Assembly (NCBI RefSeq): GCF_004187715.1
Contig: NZ_QZWF01000001.1
Coordinates: 558,001-622,000 of the forward strand
From: Streptomyces sp. F001
Lineage (GTDB): Bacteria > Actinomycetota > Actinomycetes > Streptomycetales > Streptomycetaceae
Direction of reading: 5' to 3'
DNA length: 64,000 nt
The notes below the pieces were generated by a model. The model searched no databases and was not told where the DNA came from. It saw only the letters and a program-made list of their open reading frames with translations. How positions within the stretch are numbered: the first letter of the stretch is position 1; the number at the start of each line of letters is the position of its first letter. Positions 15,436 to 23,385 of the stretch are shown here, piece by piece. Both the position numbers and the translations under genes were made by a program.

Positions 15436-16158
15436 TCAGGCGTCCCGGTGCCGCACGCTCCACGCGCCCGCCACCAGGGCCGCCGCCGTCCACAGGGCGG
15501 TCACGGTGAGGCCGGTCCACGGGCCGAGGGTGCCCTCCGGGGTTTCGTGGAACACCATCTGGCCGGCCTTGTCGGGCAGGAGGTCGGCGACGGTGCCGGA
15601 CATGTCGCCGATCACGAAGGACACGATGAGCAGGAACGGGATCAGCACGCTCAGCGTGGCCACGCCGCTGCGCAGCAGGGCGGTGAGTCCGGCCGCGAAC
15701 AGCGCCATCAGCGTGAGGTAGACGGCACAGCCGACGACCCCGCGCAGCCCCTCGCTCCAGGTGAGACCGTCCGCCTCGTCCCCGAGCACGGCTCTGCCGA
15801 CGGCCAGGCTCGCCGCGCCCGTGACGAGGCCGGCCGCGAGGACGGGTGCGGCGATCGCCACCGCCTTGGCCGCGAACCACCGCCCGCGCCGCGGCACCGC
15901 GGCGAACGTGACGCGCAGGGCACCGCCCTGGAACTCCGAGGAGACGGCCGTCGTACCGAAGGCGATGGCGGCGATCTGCCCGAAACTGACGCCGAAGAAC
16001 GCCGCGAACAGGGGGTCGAAGTCCGCTCCGTCGGTGTCCAGTCCGCCGAGTGCCGAGAACAGGGTGGTGACGAGCAGGACGGCGCACAGGGCGCCGAGGA
16101 GCGACCGCAGCGTGCGGATCTTGATCCACTCGGCGCGGAGCACGGGCGTGAATTCCAT
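15436..16158 (-). CDS. ABC-2 type transporter permease
   Basis: The 240-residue integral membrane protein begins MEFTPVLRAEWIKIRTLRSL, the typical lead-in of ABC-2 permeases. About six hydrophobic segments follow (for example LLGALCAVLLVTTLFSAL, AVAIAAPVLAAGLVTGAASL and AVYLTLMALFAAGLTALL). It starts two bases after the stop of the ATPase gene and behind AGGAGG, so the two form one exporter. The substrate is unknown; lantibiotic-self-protection and drug exporters share this design. A two-component system is divergent from the operon and may regulate it. Confidence 0.88.
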   Translation of the reverse strand: MEFTPVLRAEWIKIRTLRSLLGALCAVLLVTTLFSALGGLDTDGADFDPLFAAFFGVSFGQIAAIAFGTTAVSSEFQGGALRVTFAAVPRRGRWFAAKAVAIAAPVLAAGLVTGAASLAVGRAVLGDEADGLTWSEGLRGVVGCAVYLTLMALFAAGLTALLRSGVATLSVLIPFLLIVSFVIGDMSGTVADLLPDKAGQMVFHETPEGTLGPWTGLTVTALWTAAALVAGAWSVRHRDA

Positions 16159-16160
16159 GG

Positions 16161-17081
16161 TCAGGCCTCCTGGGGCTGTGCGGTGAACTCGGTCTCGGCC
16201 GCCGTCAGGTCGAGATAGGCCTGCTCCAACGTGCCCTCCTCCGCGGACAGTTCGAGGATCGGCACGCCCGCGGCCGAGGCGATGCGCCCGATGTCGTCCA
16301 CGCGCGCGAGGGGCACGGTCCAGATCCCGTCCTTGTGCTCCACGGCGTCGTGGCCGTGCCGGGCGAGGGCGTTTTTGAGGGCCGCAGGGTCCGTCGTGCG
16401 GATCCGCACGCGCGGCTGTACGCGCGCGTGGATGAACTCCCGCATCGGGGTGTCGGCCAGCAGACGGCCGCGGCCCAGGACGACGAGGTGGTCGGCGAAG
16501 GACGCCGTCTCGTTCATGAGGTGGCTGGAGACCAGTACCGTGCGCCCCTCCCCGGCGAGCCGGCGCATCAACTCCCGGATCCAGATGATGCCTTCGGGGT
16601 CGAGGCCGTTGGAGGGCTCGTCGAACATGACCACCTCGGGGTCGCCGAGGAGGGCTGCGGCGATGCCGAGCCGCTGGCGCATGCCCAAGGAGTACGTCTT
16701 CACCCTGCGGCGCGCCACCGACGCGAGCCCCGTCTCCTCCAGCATCTCGTCGACGCGCCGGTCCGGGATGCGGTTGCTCGCCGCCAGGACGCTCAGATGG
16801 TCGCGGCCGGTGCGGGAACCGTGCGCGGCCTGGGCGTCGAGCAACGCGCCCACGTGACGCAGGGGTTCGCGCAGGGTTACGTAGGGGCGGCCGCCGATGG
16901 TGGCGGTGCCGGAGGTCGGCCGGTCGAGGCCGAGCACGAGCCGCATGGTGGTCGACTTGCCGGCGCCGTTGGGGCCGAGGAAGCCGGTGACGCGGCCGGG
17001 GAGGACGGTGAAGGTGAGGTCGTCCACGGCTCGCCGGGTGCCGTACTCCTTGGTGAGGGCCTGAACTTCGATGCTGGTCAT
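16161..17081 (-). CDS. ABC transporter ATP-binding protein (DrrA/ABC-2 type)
   Basis: The 306-residue ATPase carries Walker A GPNGAGKST (near residue 38), signature YSLGMRQRLGIAAALLG and Walker B VVMFDEPSNGLDPEG, followed by the switch histidine in VLVSSHLM. The roughly 90-residue C-terminal extension after the ABC core is typical of DrrA-like ATPases of drug/lantibiotic exporters. ATG 17081 gives the usual N-terminus (MTSIEVQALTKEYGTRRAVD); the long upstream open frame is the antisense of the kinase gene. It is the first gene of a two-gene operon with the permease. Confidence 0.9.
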   Translation of the reverse strand: MTSIEVQALTKEYGTRRAVDDLTFTVLPGRVTGFLGPNGAGKSTTMRLVLGLDRPTSGTATIGGRPYVTLREPLRHVGALLDAQAAHGSRTGRDHLSVLAASNRIPDRRVDEMLEETGLASVARRRVKTYSLGMRQRLGIAAALLGDPEVVMFDEPSNGLDPEGIIWIRELMRRLAGEGRTVLVSSHLMNETASFADHLVVLGRGRLLADTPMREFIHARVQPRVRIRTTDPAALKNALARHGHDAVEHKDGIWTVPLARVDDIGRIASAAGVPILELSAEEGTLEQAYLDLTAAETEFTAQPQEA

Positions 17082-17189
17082 GCCGACAGCCTGGCCGCTG
17101 GGGCGCAGGCGGTTCCTCCCCCGCGGGTGGAGATCGCCTCCCCCGTGCGGGGGAGGCTCGTTGTCAGTGGCGGCTGGCACGATGACGGA

Positions 17190-18359
17190 ATGGTCCGCTG
17201 GCTGCGCCCGTTCCGCAGGGCGGTGACGTACACACGATTGCTGCATCTGTTCATCGCCATCGTGTGGCCGTCCCTGTGGCTGTTCGTCAAGGAAGCCTGG
17301 TGGACCTGGCTGGTGGCGGCCGCGGTGCTCGCCCCCGTCGGCCTGGTGCCCGCGATGCGCACCGCGGAGGGGATGCAGGCCAGGCTGCTGCTGACCGGCC
17401 ACCGGCACGACAGTGAGGGGACCGGCATCGTCGTCGCGCCGTCCGCCTCCTGGAGAGATCGCGGGCGGCTCGTCGTGTGGCTGGAGACGCGGCTGCTGCT
17501 CGGCTGCGCGACCTCGCTGTTCACCGTTCAACTGGCCCTTGCCTCGGTGGACTTGGTGTCGGCGGCGTTCGGCCGTGACGTCGAGGAGGGCGTACTGCTG
17601 CTCCTCGACGGCCACGAGTGGTGGCACGTCCTGCTCGTGCCGCCGGCGCTGGTCACGCTGGCGGCGACCGTGGTCGCCTCGGGCCACCTCATCACCGCAC
17701 TCGCCCACCGTCTCCTGGGCCCCTCCCCTGCCGAGCGCCTCGCCGCCATGGAGGAGCGCACCGAGCAGCTTCTGGAACGCACCCGCATCGCTCGCGAACT
17801 CCACGACTCCATCGGCCACGCCCTGACCGTGGCGGTGGTGCAGGCGGGTGCCGCGCGCGCGGCAGGCGATCCCGCCTTCACCGACCGGGCCCTGGATGCC
17901 ATCGAGGAGACCGGCCGGGCGGCCTTGGAGGACCTGGATCGCGTCCTCGGCATCCTGCGTGAGCCGGAGCGGCCGGTCAGCAGCCGGCCGACGCTGACGG
18001 ACGCCGACCGTCTGCTGGAGTCCGCGCGTGCCTCCGGTGCAAAGGTGGAGGTCGAGATGAGCGGGCCGCTGGAGACCGTGCCCGGCCCGGTCTCCCGGGA
18101 GGGCTACCGCATTCTCCAGGAGTCCCTGACCAACGTGCTGCGGCACGCGGGGTCCGTCGCCGTCCGGGTCCGCATCGCCGTCGCGGGCGGCACACTCACC
18201 CTCGAGGTGCGCAACCCGCTCACCGCCGACATACCGGGGCCCGGTCGGGGCAGCGGTCTGCGCGGCATACGGGAGCGCGCTGCCCTGCTGGGCGGCCGCG
18301 CGCGGACGGGGCCCGACGAGGGCGACTGGCAGGTGCGTGTGGAGCTGCCGCTCGGCTGA
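17190..18359 (+). CDS. NarL-type sensor histidine kinase
   Basis: The 389-residue kinase has four hydrophobic segments in its first 175 residues (such as LLHLFIAIVWPSLWLFV and VLLVPPALVTLAATVVASG). A HisKA_3 dimerisation domain follows with the phosphoacceptor histidine in RIARELHDSIGHALT (near residue 210). The HATPase domain has the N-box LQESLTNVLRHAG and ends GSGLRGIRERAALLGGRAR. It lacks a large extracytoplasmic domain, so it probably senses at or in the membrane. The response-regulator gene follows after 14 bases. The divergent ABC-2 exporter is the likely target, as in bacitracin/lantibiotic-response modules, but that is inference from position. Confidence 0.9.
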   Translation: MVRWLRPFRRAVTYTRLLHLFIAIVWPSLWLFVKEAWWTWLVAAAVLAPVGLVPAMRTAEGMQARLLLTGHRHDSEGTGIVVAPSASWRDRGRLVVWLETRLLLGCATSLFTVQLALASVDLVSAAFGRDVEEGVLLLLDGHEWWHVLLVPPALVTLAATVVASGHLITALAHRLLGPSPAERLAAMEERTEQLLERTRIARELHDSIGHALTVAVVQAGAARAAGDPAFTDRALDAIEETGRAALEDLDRVLGILREPERPVSSRPTLTDADRLLESARASGAKVEVEMSGPLETVPGPVSREGYRILQESLTNVLRHAGSVAVRVRIAVAGGTLTLEVRNPLTADIPGPGRGSGLRGIRERAALLGGRARTGPDEGDWQVRVELPLG

Positions 18360-18373
18360 TCTACGCTGGCCGG

Positions 18374-19036
18374 ATGCCGGTCACCGTTCTCCTCGTCGAC
18401 GACGAGCCCCTGGTACGGGCGGGCCTGCGGGCCGTGCTGGAGGCGCAGCCCGACATCGAGGTCGTCGGGGAGGCGGCCGACGGGGCTGCGGTGATTCCGC
18501 TGGTGCGGCGCCTGCGGCCCGACGTGGTCGCCATGGACGTACGGATGCCGCTGCTGGACGGCATCGAGGCCACGCGCGCGGTGCTGCGGACGATCGACGA
18601 GCCGCCGAAGATCCTGGTGGTGACGACGTTCGAGAACGACGAGTACGTCTATGGGGCGCTACGGGCCGGCGCCGACGGGTTCCTGCTGAAGCGGGCCCGG
18701 CCGGCCGAGATCGTGCACGCGGTACGGCTCGTGGCCGAGGGCGAGTCGCTGCTGTTCCCGGCGTCGGTACGGCAGCTGGCGGCGGAGTACGGCGAGGACG
18801 GCGGGAATCGTGCGGCGCGGGCGGTGCTGGAGCGGGCCCAGCTGACCGAACGGGAGGCGGAGGTGCTGCGGTTGATGACGCGCGGGCTGTCCAACGCGGA
18901 GATCGCCGGGCAGTTGGTCGTCGGCACGGAGACGGTGAAGTCGCATGTCAGCGCGGTGCTGGCGAAGCTGGGGGCGCGGGATCGCACACAGGCGGTCATC
19001 ACGGCGTACGAGTCGGGGTTCGTGTCGCCGGGCTGA
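18374..19036 (+). CDS. NarL/LuxR-family response regulator
   Basis: The 220-residue regulator has a receiver domain (VTVLLVDDEPLVRAGLRAVL; phosphoacceptor Asp55 in VVAMDVRMP; conserved Lys in FLLKRARP). It also has a C-terminal LuxR helix-turn-helix (LTEREAEVLRLMTRGLSNAE, then VVGTETVKSHVSAVLAKLGA). It forms a two-component system with the kinase immediately upstream. All the residues needed for phosphorylation are present. It probably controls the divergent ABC-2 exporter operon. Confidence 0.93.
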   Translation: MPVTVLLVDDEPLVRAGLRAVLEAQPDIEVVGEAADGAAVIPLVRRLRPDVVAMDVRMPLLDGIEATRAVLRTIDEPPKILVVTTFENDEYVYGALRAGADGFLLKRARPAEIVHAVRLVAEGESLLFPASVRQLAAEYGEDGGNRAARAVLERAQLTEREAEVLRLMTRGLSNAEIAGQLVVGTETVKSHVSAVLAKLGARDRTQAVITAYESGFVSPG

Positions 19037-19136
19037 CCGCGGTCGTCGCACCGGACCGCAGGCGTCCGCCTCTCGCCCGGCTGTCCTGCGCCGAGTACCA
19101 TCCGGCCAACACGCGCACTAGCTGGGAGGACGGACG

Positions 19137-20294
19137 GTGGGGCGGCTGACCGGTGGGGATCCCTCGCTGTTGCGAAGGATCAATTCCGCGGTGGTGCTGC
19201 ACGCGCTGCGTGCCACGGACTGCGCGACGCTGACGGAGATCACCCGGGTGACCGGGCTGTCCCGGCCCACCGTCGAGGGCGTCGTCGAAGGGCTCATCGA
19301 GGCCGGTCTCGTGGTGGAGAAGGCAGCCGAGGAGGGTGCCGCCCGGCGTCAGGGGCGGCCGGCGCGGAGGTATCGGTTCCGGGCCGAGGCCGGTCATCTG
19401 CTGGGGCTGGAGATCGGGGCGCATCGCGTTGCCGCGCTCCTCGCCGACCTGGACGGGCGGATGATCGGCGCGCAGGCGAAGGACGTCGACGAGACGGCGC
19501 ACGCGGACGAGCGCCTGGAGCGGCTGCGCACCGCGGTCGCCGAGTTGCTGCGGCGGGCCGGGGTGGCGCGCGGATCGTTGCGGGCGGTGGGGGTGGCCAC
19601 GCCCGGGATCGTCGAGGCGGACGGCACGGTACGGCTGGGTACGGCACTGCCGGGGTGGACCGGGCTGCGTCTCGGGGAACGGCTGGGCCGCTCCTTCAAG
19701 TGTCCCGTCCTGGTGGAGAACGACGCCAACGCGGCGGCCGTTGCCGAGCACTGGAAGGGTTCCGCCACCGAGTCCGACGACGTCGTGTTCGTACTGGCGG
19801 GGTTGAGCCCCGGCGCCGGTTCGCTGATCGGCGGGCGGCTGCACCGCGGTTTCGGCGGGGCCGCCGGTGAGATCGGCGCGCTGCATCTGCTGGGCCGGGA
19901 CGTCACCCCGGAGACGCTGCTGTCCACGACGGACGAGCCGCTGCATCCGCTGGACGAGCAGGCGGTCGCCCAGGTCTTCGCCCAGGCCCGTCAGGGCGAT
20001 CAGCGGGCCCGGGCTGCCGTCGACCGGTTCATCCAGCGGCTGGTGCACGATGTCGCCGCGCTCGTGCTGGCTCTTGACCCGGAGCTGGTCGTCATCGGTG
20101 GCTGGGCGGCGGGACTGGACGGCGTACTGGACCCGCTGCGGCGCGAGCTGGCGCGCTACTGCCTGCGGCCGCCGAAGGTGACCCTGTCACTGCTCGGCGA
20201 GGCCGCGGTGGCGACAGGGGCACTGCGACTGGCCCTGGACCATGTGGAGGAGCAGCTCTTCGCGGTCGAGAGCACAGTGACGGCACGCCACTGA
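19137..20294 (+). CDS. ROK-family transcriptional regulator
   Basis: The 385-residue protein has an N-terminal winged helix (TLTEITRVTGLSRPTVEGVV) joined to a ROK domain (GVATPGIVEADGTVRLG; VENDANAAAVAEHW). ROK repressors respond to sugars or sugar phosphates. The zinc-binding CxCGxxGCxE motif of catalytic ROK kinases is absent (the region reads GAAGEIGALHLLGRDV), so it is likely a sensor rather than a kinase. The GTG is seven bases after GGAGGA. No sugar genes are adjacent, so the regulon is unknown. Confidence 0.85.
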   Translation: MGRLTGGDPSLLRRINSAVVLHALRATDCATLTEITRVTGLSRPTVEGVVEGLIEAGLVVEKAAEEGAARRQGRPARRYRFRAEAGHLLGLEIGAHRVAALLADLDGRMIGAQAKDVDETAHADERLERLRTAVAELLRRAGVARGSLRAVGVATPGIVEADGTVRLGTALPGWTGLRLGERLGRSFKCPVLVENDANAAAVAEHWKGSATESDDVVFVLAGLSPGAGSLIGGRLHRGFGGAAGEIGALHLLGRDVTPETLLSTTDEPLHPLDEQAVAQVFAQARQGDQRARAAVDRFIQRLVHDVAALVLALDPELVVIGGWAAGLDGVLDPLRRELARYCLRPPKVTLSLLGEAAVATGALRLALDHVEEQLFAVESTVTARH

Positions 20295-20369
20295 AGCGCC
20301 CTCCGACGGGCCCGGAAAACCTCGCGTACCCCCGGGCACCGTCCGAGCGCGAGACGCCGGGACCGGCGG

Positions 20370-21131
20370 TCAGGATGCCCGGCGCTGTGTGTCCTGGTGG
20401 ATCTCCACGCCGCCCGAGTCCCCGAAGGTCAGCCGGCAGGTGTCCGCGCGGTAGGTGGCGACGGAGAGCGCGGCGGTGCGGCCCTCGGCGAAGTAGCGGG
20501 TGGTGACGACGAGCACGGGCGCGCCCGGCAGCCGGTCGAGTTCCTTCGCGTCGTCGGCCCGGGCCGAGCCCAGCTCCACGGCGCTGTCCTGGCCCTCCAG
20601 CTCCATACGCTGCAGCTCCCGCAGCAACGCACGCGCGCGTGCCGGTCCTGCCGGGGCGTCGATGGCGGACAGCTCGGGCACGGACGACTCGGGGATGTAC
20701 AGCAGCTCGGCGGCAACCGGCTGGCCGTGTGTCATCCGGGTGCGGCGCACGGTGTGCACGGGTTCGTCGGGGCCGGCCTCCAGGGCGTCGGCGACCGCCG
20801 CCGGCGGCGCCGCCACCGTGCAGTCGACGGCCTGCCAGGCATCGCCGGGCGCGCCCGGCCAGGCGTGCTGCTCGGTGCCGACGGCCACTCCCACGCGCGG
20901 TGGCGCGACGGTCGTACCGACACCGCGGCGGCGTTGCAGCCGGCCTTCCAGTTCGAGCTGTTCCAGGGCCTGACGCAGCGTGGCGCGGGCGACGCCGAAG
21001 CGGGCGGCGAGGTCGCGCTCGTTGGGCAGGATCTCGCCCACGGAGAACTCGGAGTCCAGTGCCTCCGTGAGCACGGTCTTGAGGTGCCAGTACTTCGGTT
21101 CCGGCACCGATTCCAGCTGCGTGGTCCCCAC
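20370..21131 (-). CDS. GntR-family (HutC/UTRA) transcriptional regulator
   Basis: The 253-residue protein has an N-terminal winged helix (PNERDLAARFGVARATLRQA, then LELEGRLQRRRGVGTTVAPP). A UTRA-type effector domain follows, with the usual EPVHTVRRTRMTHGQPVAAE and the late VVTTRYFAEGRTAALSVATY segment. The effector is unknown; relatives sense amino-acid derivatives or sugar phosphates. A strong vegetative-type promoter lies about 70 bases upstream, and the AT-rich leader between them could hold its operator. It is convergent with the ROK gene. Confidence 0.87.
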   Translation of the reverse strand: MGTTQLESVPEPKYWHLKTVLTEALDSEFSVGEILPNERDLAARFGVARATLRQALEQLELEGRLQRRRGVGTTVAPPRVGVAVGTEQHAWPGAPGDAWQAVDCTVAAPPAAVADALEAGPDEPVHTVRRTRMTHGQPVAAELLYIPESSVPELSAIDAPAGPARARALLRELQRMELEGQDSAVELGSARADDAKELDRLPGAPVLVVTTRYFAEGRTAALSVATYRADTCRLTFGDSGGVEIHQDTQRRAS

Positions 21132-21207
21132 CCTGTCCTCCGCAATCGCCGTGATCCGGCGGCGTTTTAGCGCCCTTGTTTATTAAAGGTTGTTGCACTT
21201 GTCTGCG

Positions 21208-21236
21208 ACCATAGGACGGCCCTCACCCTTGGTCAA
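21208..21236 (-). promoter_or_regulatory. Housekeeping-type promoter for the GntR regulator
   Basis: On the minus strand TTGACC (21236-21231) and TATGGT (21213-21208) are 17 bases apart, close to the HrdB consensus. Transcription should start near 21201, giving a 70-base leader to the GntR gene. Confidence 0.65.
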
Positions 21237-21337
21237 GACCAATCCTCGATCCCTTGGGCGCCGTACGGGCGGACCGACGTGAAGCGTTCACGGGGCGTTC
21301 ACAAAACACCGCATAGGTGACATAGCGGCAACGGCAG

Positions 21338-22222
21338 CTACTCGCCGGCCAGCCTCCGCAGCTTGTCCGGGTTGCGGATGACGTAGACCGAATGGATGCG
21401 CCCGTCGAGGACGTCCAACTGGAACACGGAGTCGGGCTCGTCCCCGGACAGGACCAGCACCGCGGGGCCGCCGTTGAGTTCCAGGAACCGGAAGGACGCC
21501 GCCGCAACGCCCTTGCGGGCGACGCCGACGAGGAAGCGGCCCACGTTGTCGGCGCTCTGAAGGACCCGCAGGGGCGCCTTCGCCTTGCCGCCGCTGTCGC
21601 CGACGAGCCGGACGTCGGGGGCGAGCAGCGACATGAGGCCCTCGAGGTCCCCGTCCGCCGCGGCGGCGAGGAACCGCTCGGTGAGATCACGGCGCTGGAC
21701 GGGGTCGACGTCGTAGCGCGGCCGGCGCTCGTCGACGTGCTTGCGGGCGCGGCCCGCAAGCTGCCGTACGGCCGGCTCGGCCCGGTCGAGCATGGCGGCG
21801 ATGTCCGCGTACGGGTATCCGAAGGCCTCCCGCAGGACGAACACGGCCCGCTCCAGCGGCGACAGCGACTCCAGGACGACGAGTACCGCGAGGGACACGG
21901 AGTCGGCCAGCATCGCCCGCTCCGCCGCGTCCGGGACGGCGCCGCCGAACTCGGCGACATACGGCTCGGGCAGCCAGGGGCCGATGTACGCCTCGTTGCG
22001 CGCCTTGATCTGGCGCAGCCGGTCGACGGCGAGGCGGGTGGTGACACGCACCAGGAACGCGCGCGGTACGCGCACTTCGGACCGGTCGGCGCCGGACCAG
22101 CGCAGCCAGGCCTCCTGCACCACGTCCTCCGCGTCGGCCACGCGGCCGAGCATGCGGTAGGCGACACCCAGGAGGACGGCGCGGTGCTCTTCGAAGACCT
22201 CGGTGGCGGTGTCAGTGGTCAC
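21338..22222 (-). CDS. ECF41-group RNA polymerase sigma factor with SnoaL-like C-terminal domain
   Basis: The 294-residue protein has sigma region 2 (LLGVAYRMLGRVADAEDVVQ) and region 4 (LSPLERAVFVLREAFGYPYA), then a roughly 100-residue SnoaL_2/NTF2-like domain. The ECF41 signature elements are all visible: WLPEP in the linker, DSGGK (variant of DGGGK) in the C-terminal domain and NPDKL at the end. In this group the C-terminal domain acts as a built-in anti-sigma module, so no separate anti-sigma factor is expected and none is adjacent. ECF41 genes usually sit beside a carboxymuconolactone decarboxylase/oxidoreductase/epimerase gene; here the divergent neighbour is an alpha/beta hydrolase. Confidence 0.9.
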   Translation of the reverse strand: MTTDTATEVFEEHRAVLLGVAYRMLGRVADAEDVVQEAWLRWSGADRSEVRVPRAFLVRVTTRLAVDRLRQIKARNEAYIGPWLPEPYVAEFGGAVPDAAERAMLADSVSLAVLVVLESLSPLERAVFVLREAFGYPYADIAAMLDRAEPAVRQLAGRARKHVDERRPRYDVDPVQRRDLTERFLAAAADGDLEGLMSLLAPDVRLVGDSGGKAKAPLRVLQSADNVGRFLVGVARKGVAAASFRFLELNGGPAVLVLSGDEPDSVFQLDVLDGRIHSVYVIRNPDKLRRLAGE

Positions 22223-22392
22223 GCCCTCATCCCATCCGACGCGTCCGGTCGTGTCCAGGCGATTCCGTGGGCGGGACTTCGCGGTCCGTACGGCTGAGTG
22301 GTTGACGACGACCGGAGGGCTACCCGGCGGTAGCTATTGCTGACAAGGTGTCTACACCACGTCCGGCGCACGAGTCCTCGCCAAGGAGCTGT

Positions 22393-23223
22393 ATGTCCGC
22401 CACCGTCTCCTTCAAGGTCCCCACCCCGCACGGCCCGCGGAGCGTCACCGTCTCCTACGCGCGCGCGGGCACCGGTGCACCGCTGCTCCTGCTGCACGGC
22501 ATAGGTCACCACCGGCAGGTGTGGGACCCGGTGATCCCCGCCCTGGCGCCCGAGCGCGATGTGATCGCCGTGGATCTGCCGGGCTGCGGTCAGTCCCCGG
22601 CGCTCCCGGCCGGGCTGGCGCACGACCTGCCGTCGATGACCGCCGTACTCACCGCGCTGTGCGAGGCGCTGGATGTCGAACGGCCGCATGTGGCGGGCAA
22701 TTCGCTGGGCGGTCTGCTGGCGTTGCAGCTCGGTCGCGACCGGCTCGTCCGGTCGGTCACGGCGCTGTCCCCGGCCGGGTTCTGGTCGGCGGTCGAGCGG
22801 CGCTACGCCTTCGGTGTCCTGATGACGATGCGGCAGATCGCGCAGCGGATGCCGGGGCCCGTGGTCGAGCGGCTCGCCCGCCCGGCGCTCGGCCGTACGC
22901 TCCTGACGAGCGCCATCTACGCCCGCCCGGCCCGCCGTTCCCCCGAAGCCGTGGTCGCGGAGACGCTCGCGCTGGCGCGTGCGGAAGGCTTCTCGGAGAC
23001 CCTGCGGGCCGGAAGGGACGTGCAGTTCACCGATGACGTTCCGGGAATTCCGGTCACCGTGGCCTGGGGCAGCAGGGACCGGCTGCTCGTGCCCCGGCAG
23101 GGCGTCCGCGCCAAGTACGTCATTCCCCGGGCCCGGCTGGTCCGGCTGCCCGGCTGCGGTCACGTCCCGATGAACGACGACCCGGCGCTGGTCGCGCGGG
23201 TCCTGCTCGACGGCAGCCGCTGA
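22393..23223 (+). CDS. Alpha/beta-fold hydrolase
   Basis: The 276-residue protein has the alpha/beta hydrolase fold: oxyanion motif LLLHGIGHHRQVW, nucleophile elbow HVAGNSLGGLLAL (Ser near residue 104), a late Asp in TVAWGSRDRLLVP and the catalytic His in LPGCGHVPMNDD. There is no signal peptide. The substrate is unknown. ATG 22393 is chosen because AAGGAG lies four bases upstream; an in-frame GTG at 22348 lacks one. It is divergent from the ECF41 sigma gene, which makes it the best candidate for that sigma factor's target. Confidence 0.88.
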   Translation: MSATVSFKVPTPHGPRSVTVSYARAGTGAPLLLLHGIGHHRQVWDPVIPALAPERDVIAVDLPGCGQSPALPAGLAHDLPSMTAVLTALCEALDVERPHVAGNSLGGLLALQLGRDRLVRSVTALSPAGFWSAVERRYAFGVLMTMRQIAQRMPGPVVERLARPALGRTLLTSAIYARPARRSPEAVVAETLALARAEGFSETLRAGRDVQFTDDVPGIPVTVAWGSRDRLLVPRQGVRAKYVIPRARLVRLPGCGHVPMNDDPALVARVLLDGSR

Positions 23224-23298
23224 GCGAAGACGGTCCGTCAGGAGGCTCTCCTGTTCTTGCCCGGTAGCCGCCGCTTTCCCGTGCGCCCACGGTCAGTT

Positions 23299-23320
23299 GT
23301 TCACTTGTGGTTTCCGTGTG
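23299..23320 (+). promoter_or_regulatory. Possible PHO box upstream of phoD-type gene
   Basis: Two adjacent 11-base units, GTTCACTTGTG and GTTTCCGTGTG, resemble the PhoP direct-repeat unit (G-T/G-TCAYYYR-C/G-G). The first fits well and the second only partly. The position, about 65-85 bases before the ATG of an alkaline phosphatase gene, is appropriate. Confidence 0.35.
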
Positions 23321-23385
23321 CGCTGCGGCGCACCAGTAGTTGTGGCATCGCAACTGGCCGGAACCGTCCCGTCCTGGAGGCGCCC

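Noticed and set aside
16335..17189. Upstream extension of the histidine kinase frame
   Set aside because: It is the antisense of the ABC ATPase gene; the kinase homology and first membrane helix begin after ATG 17190.
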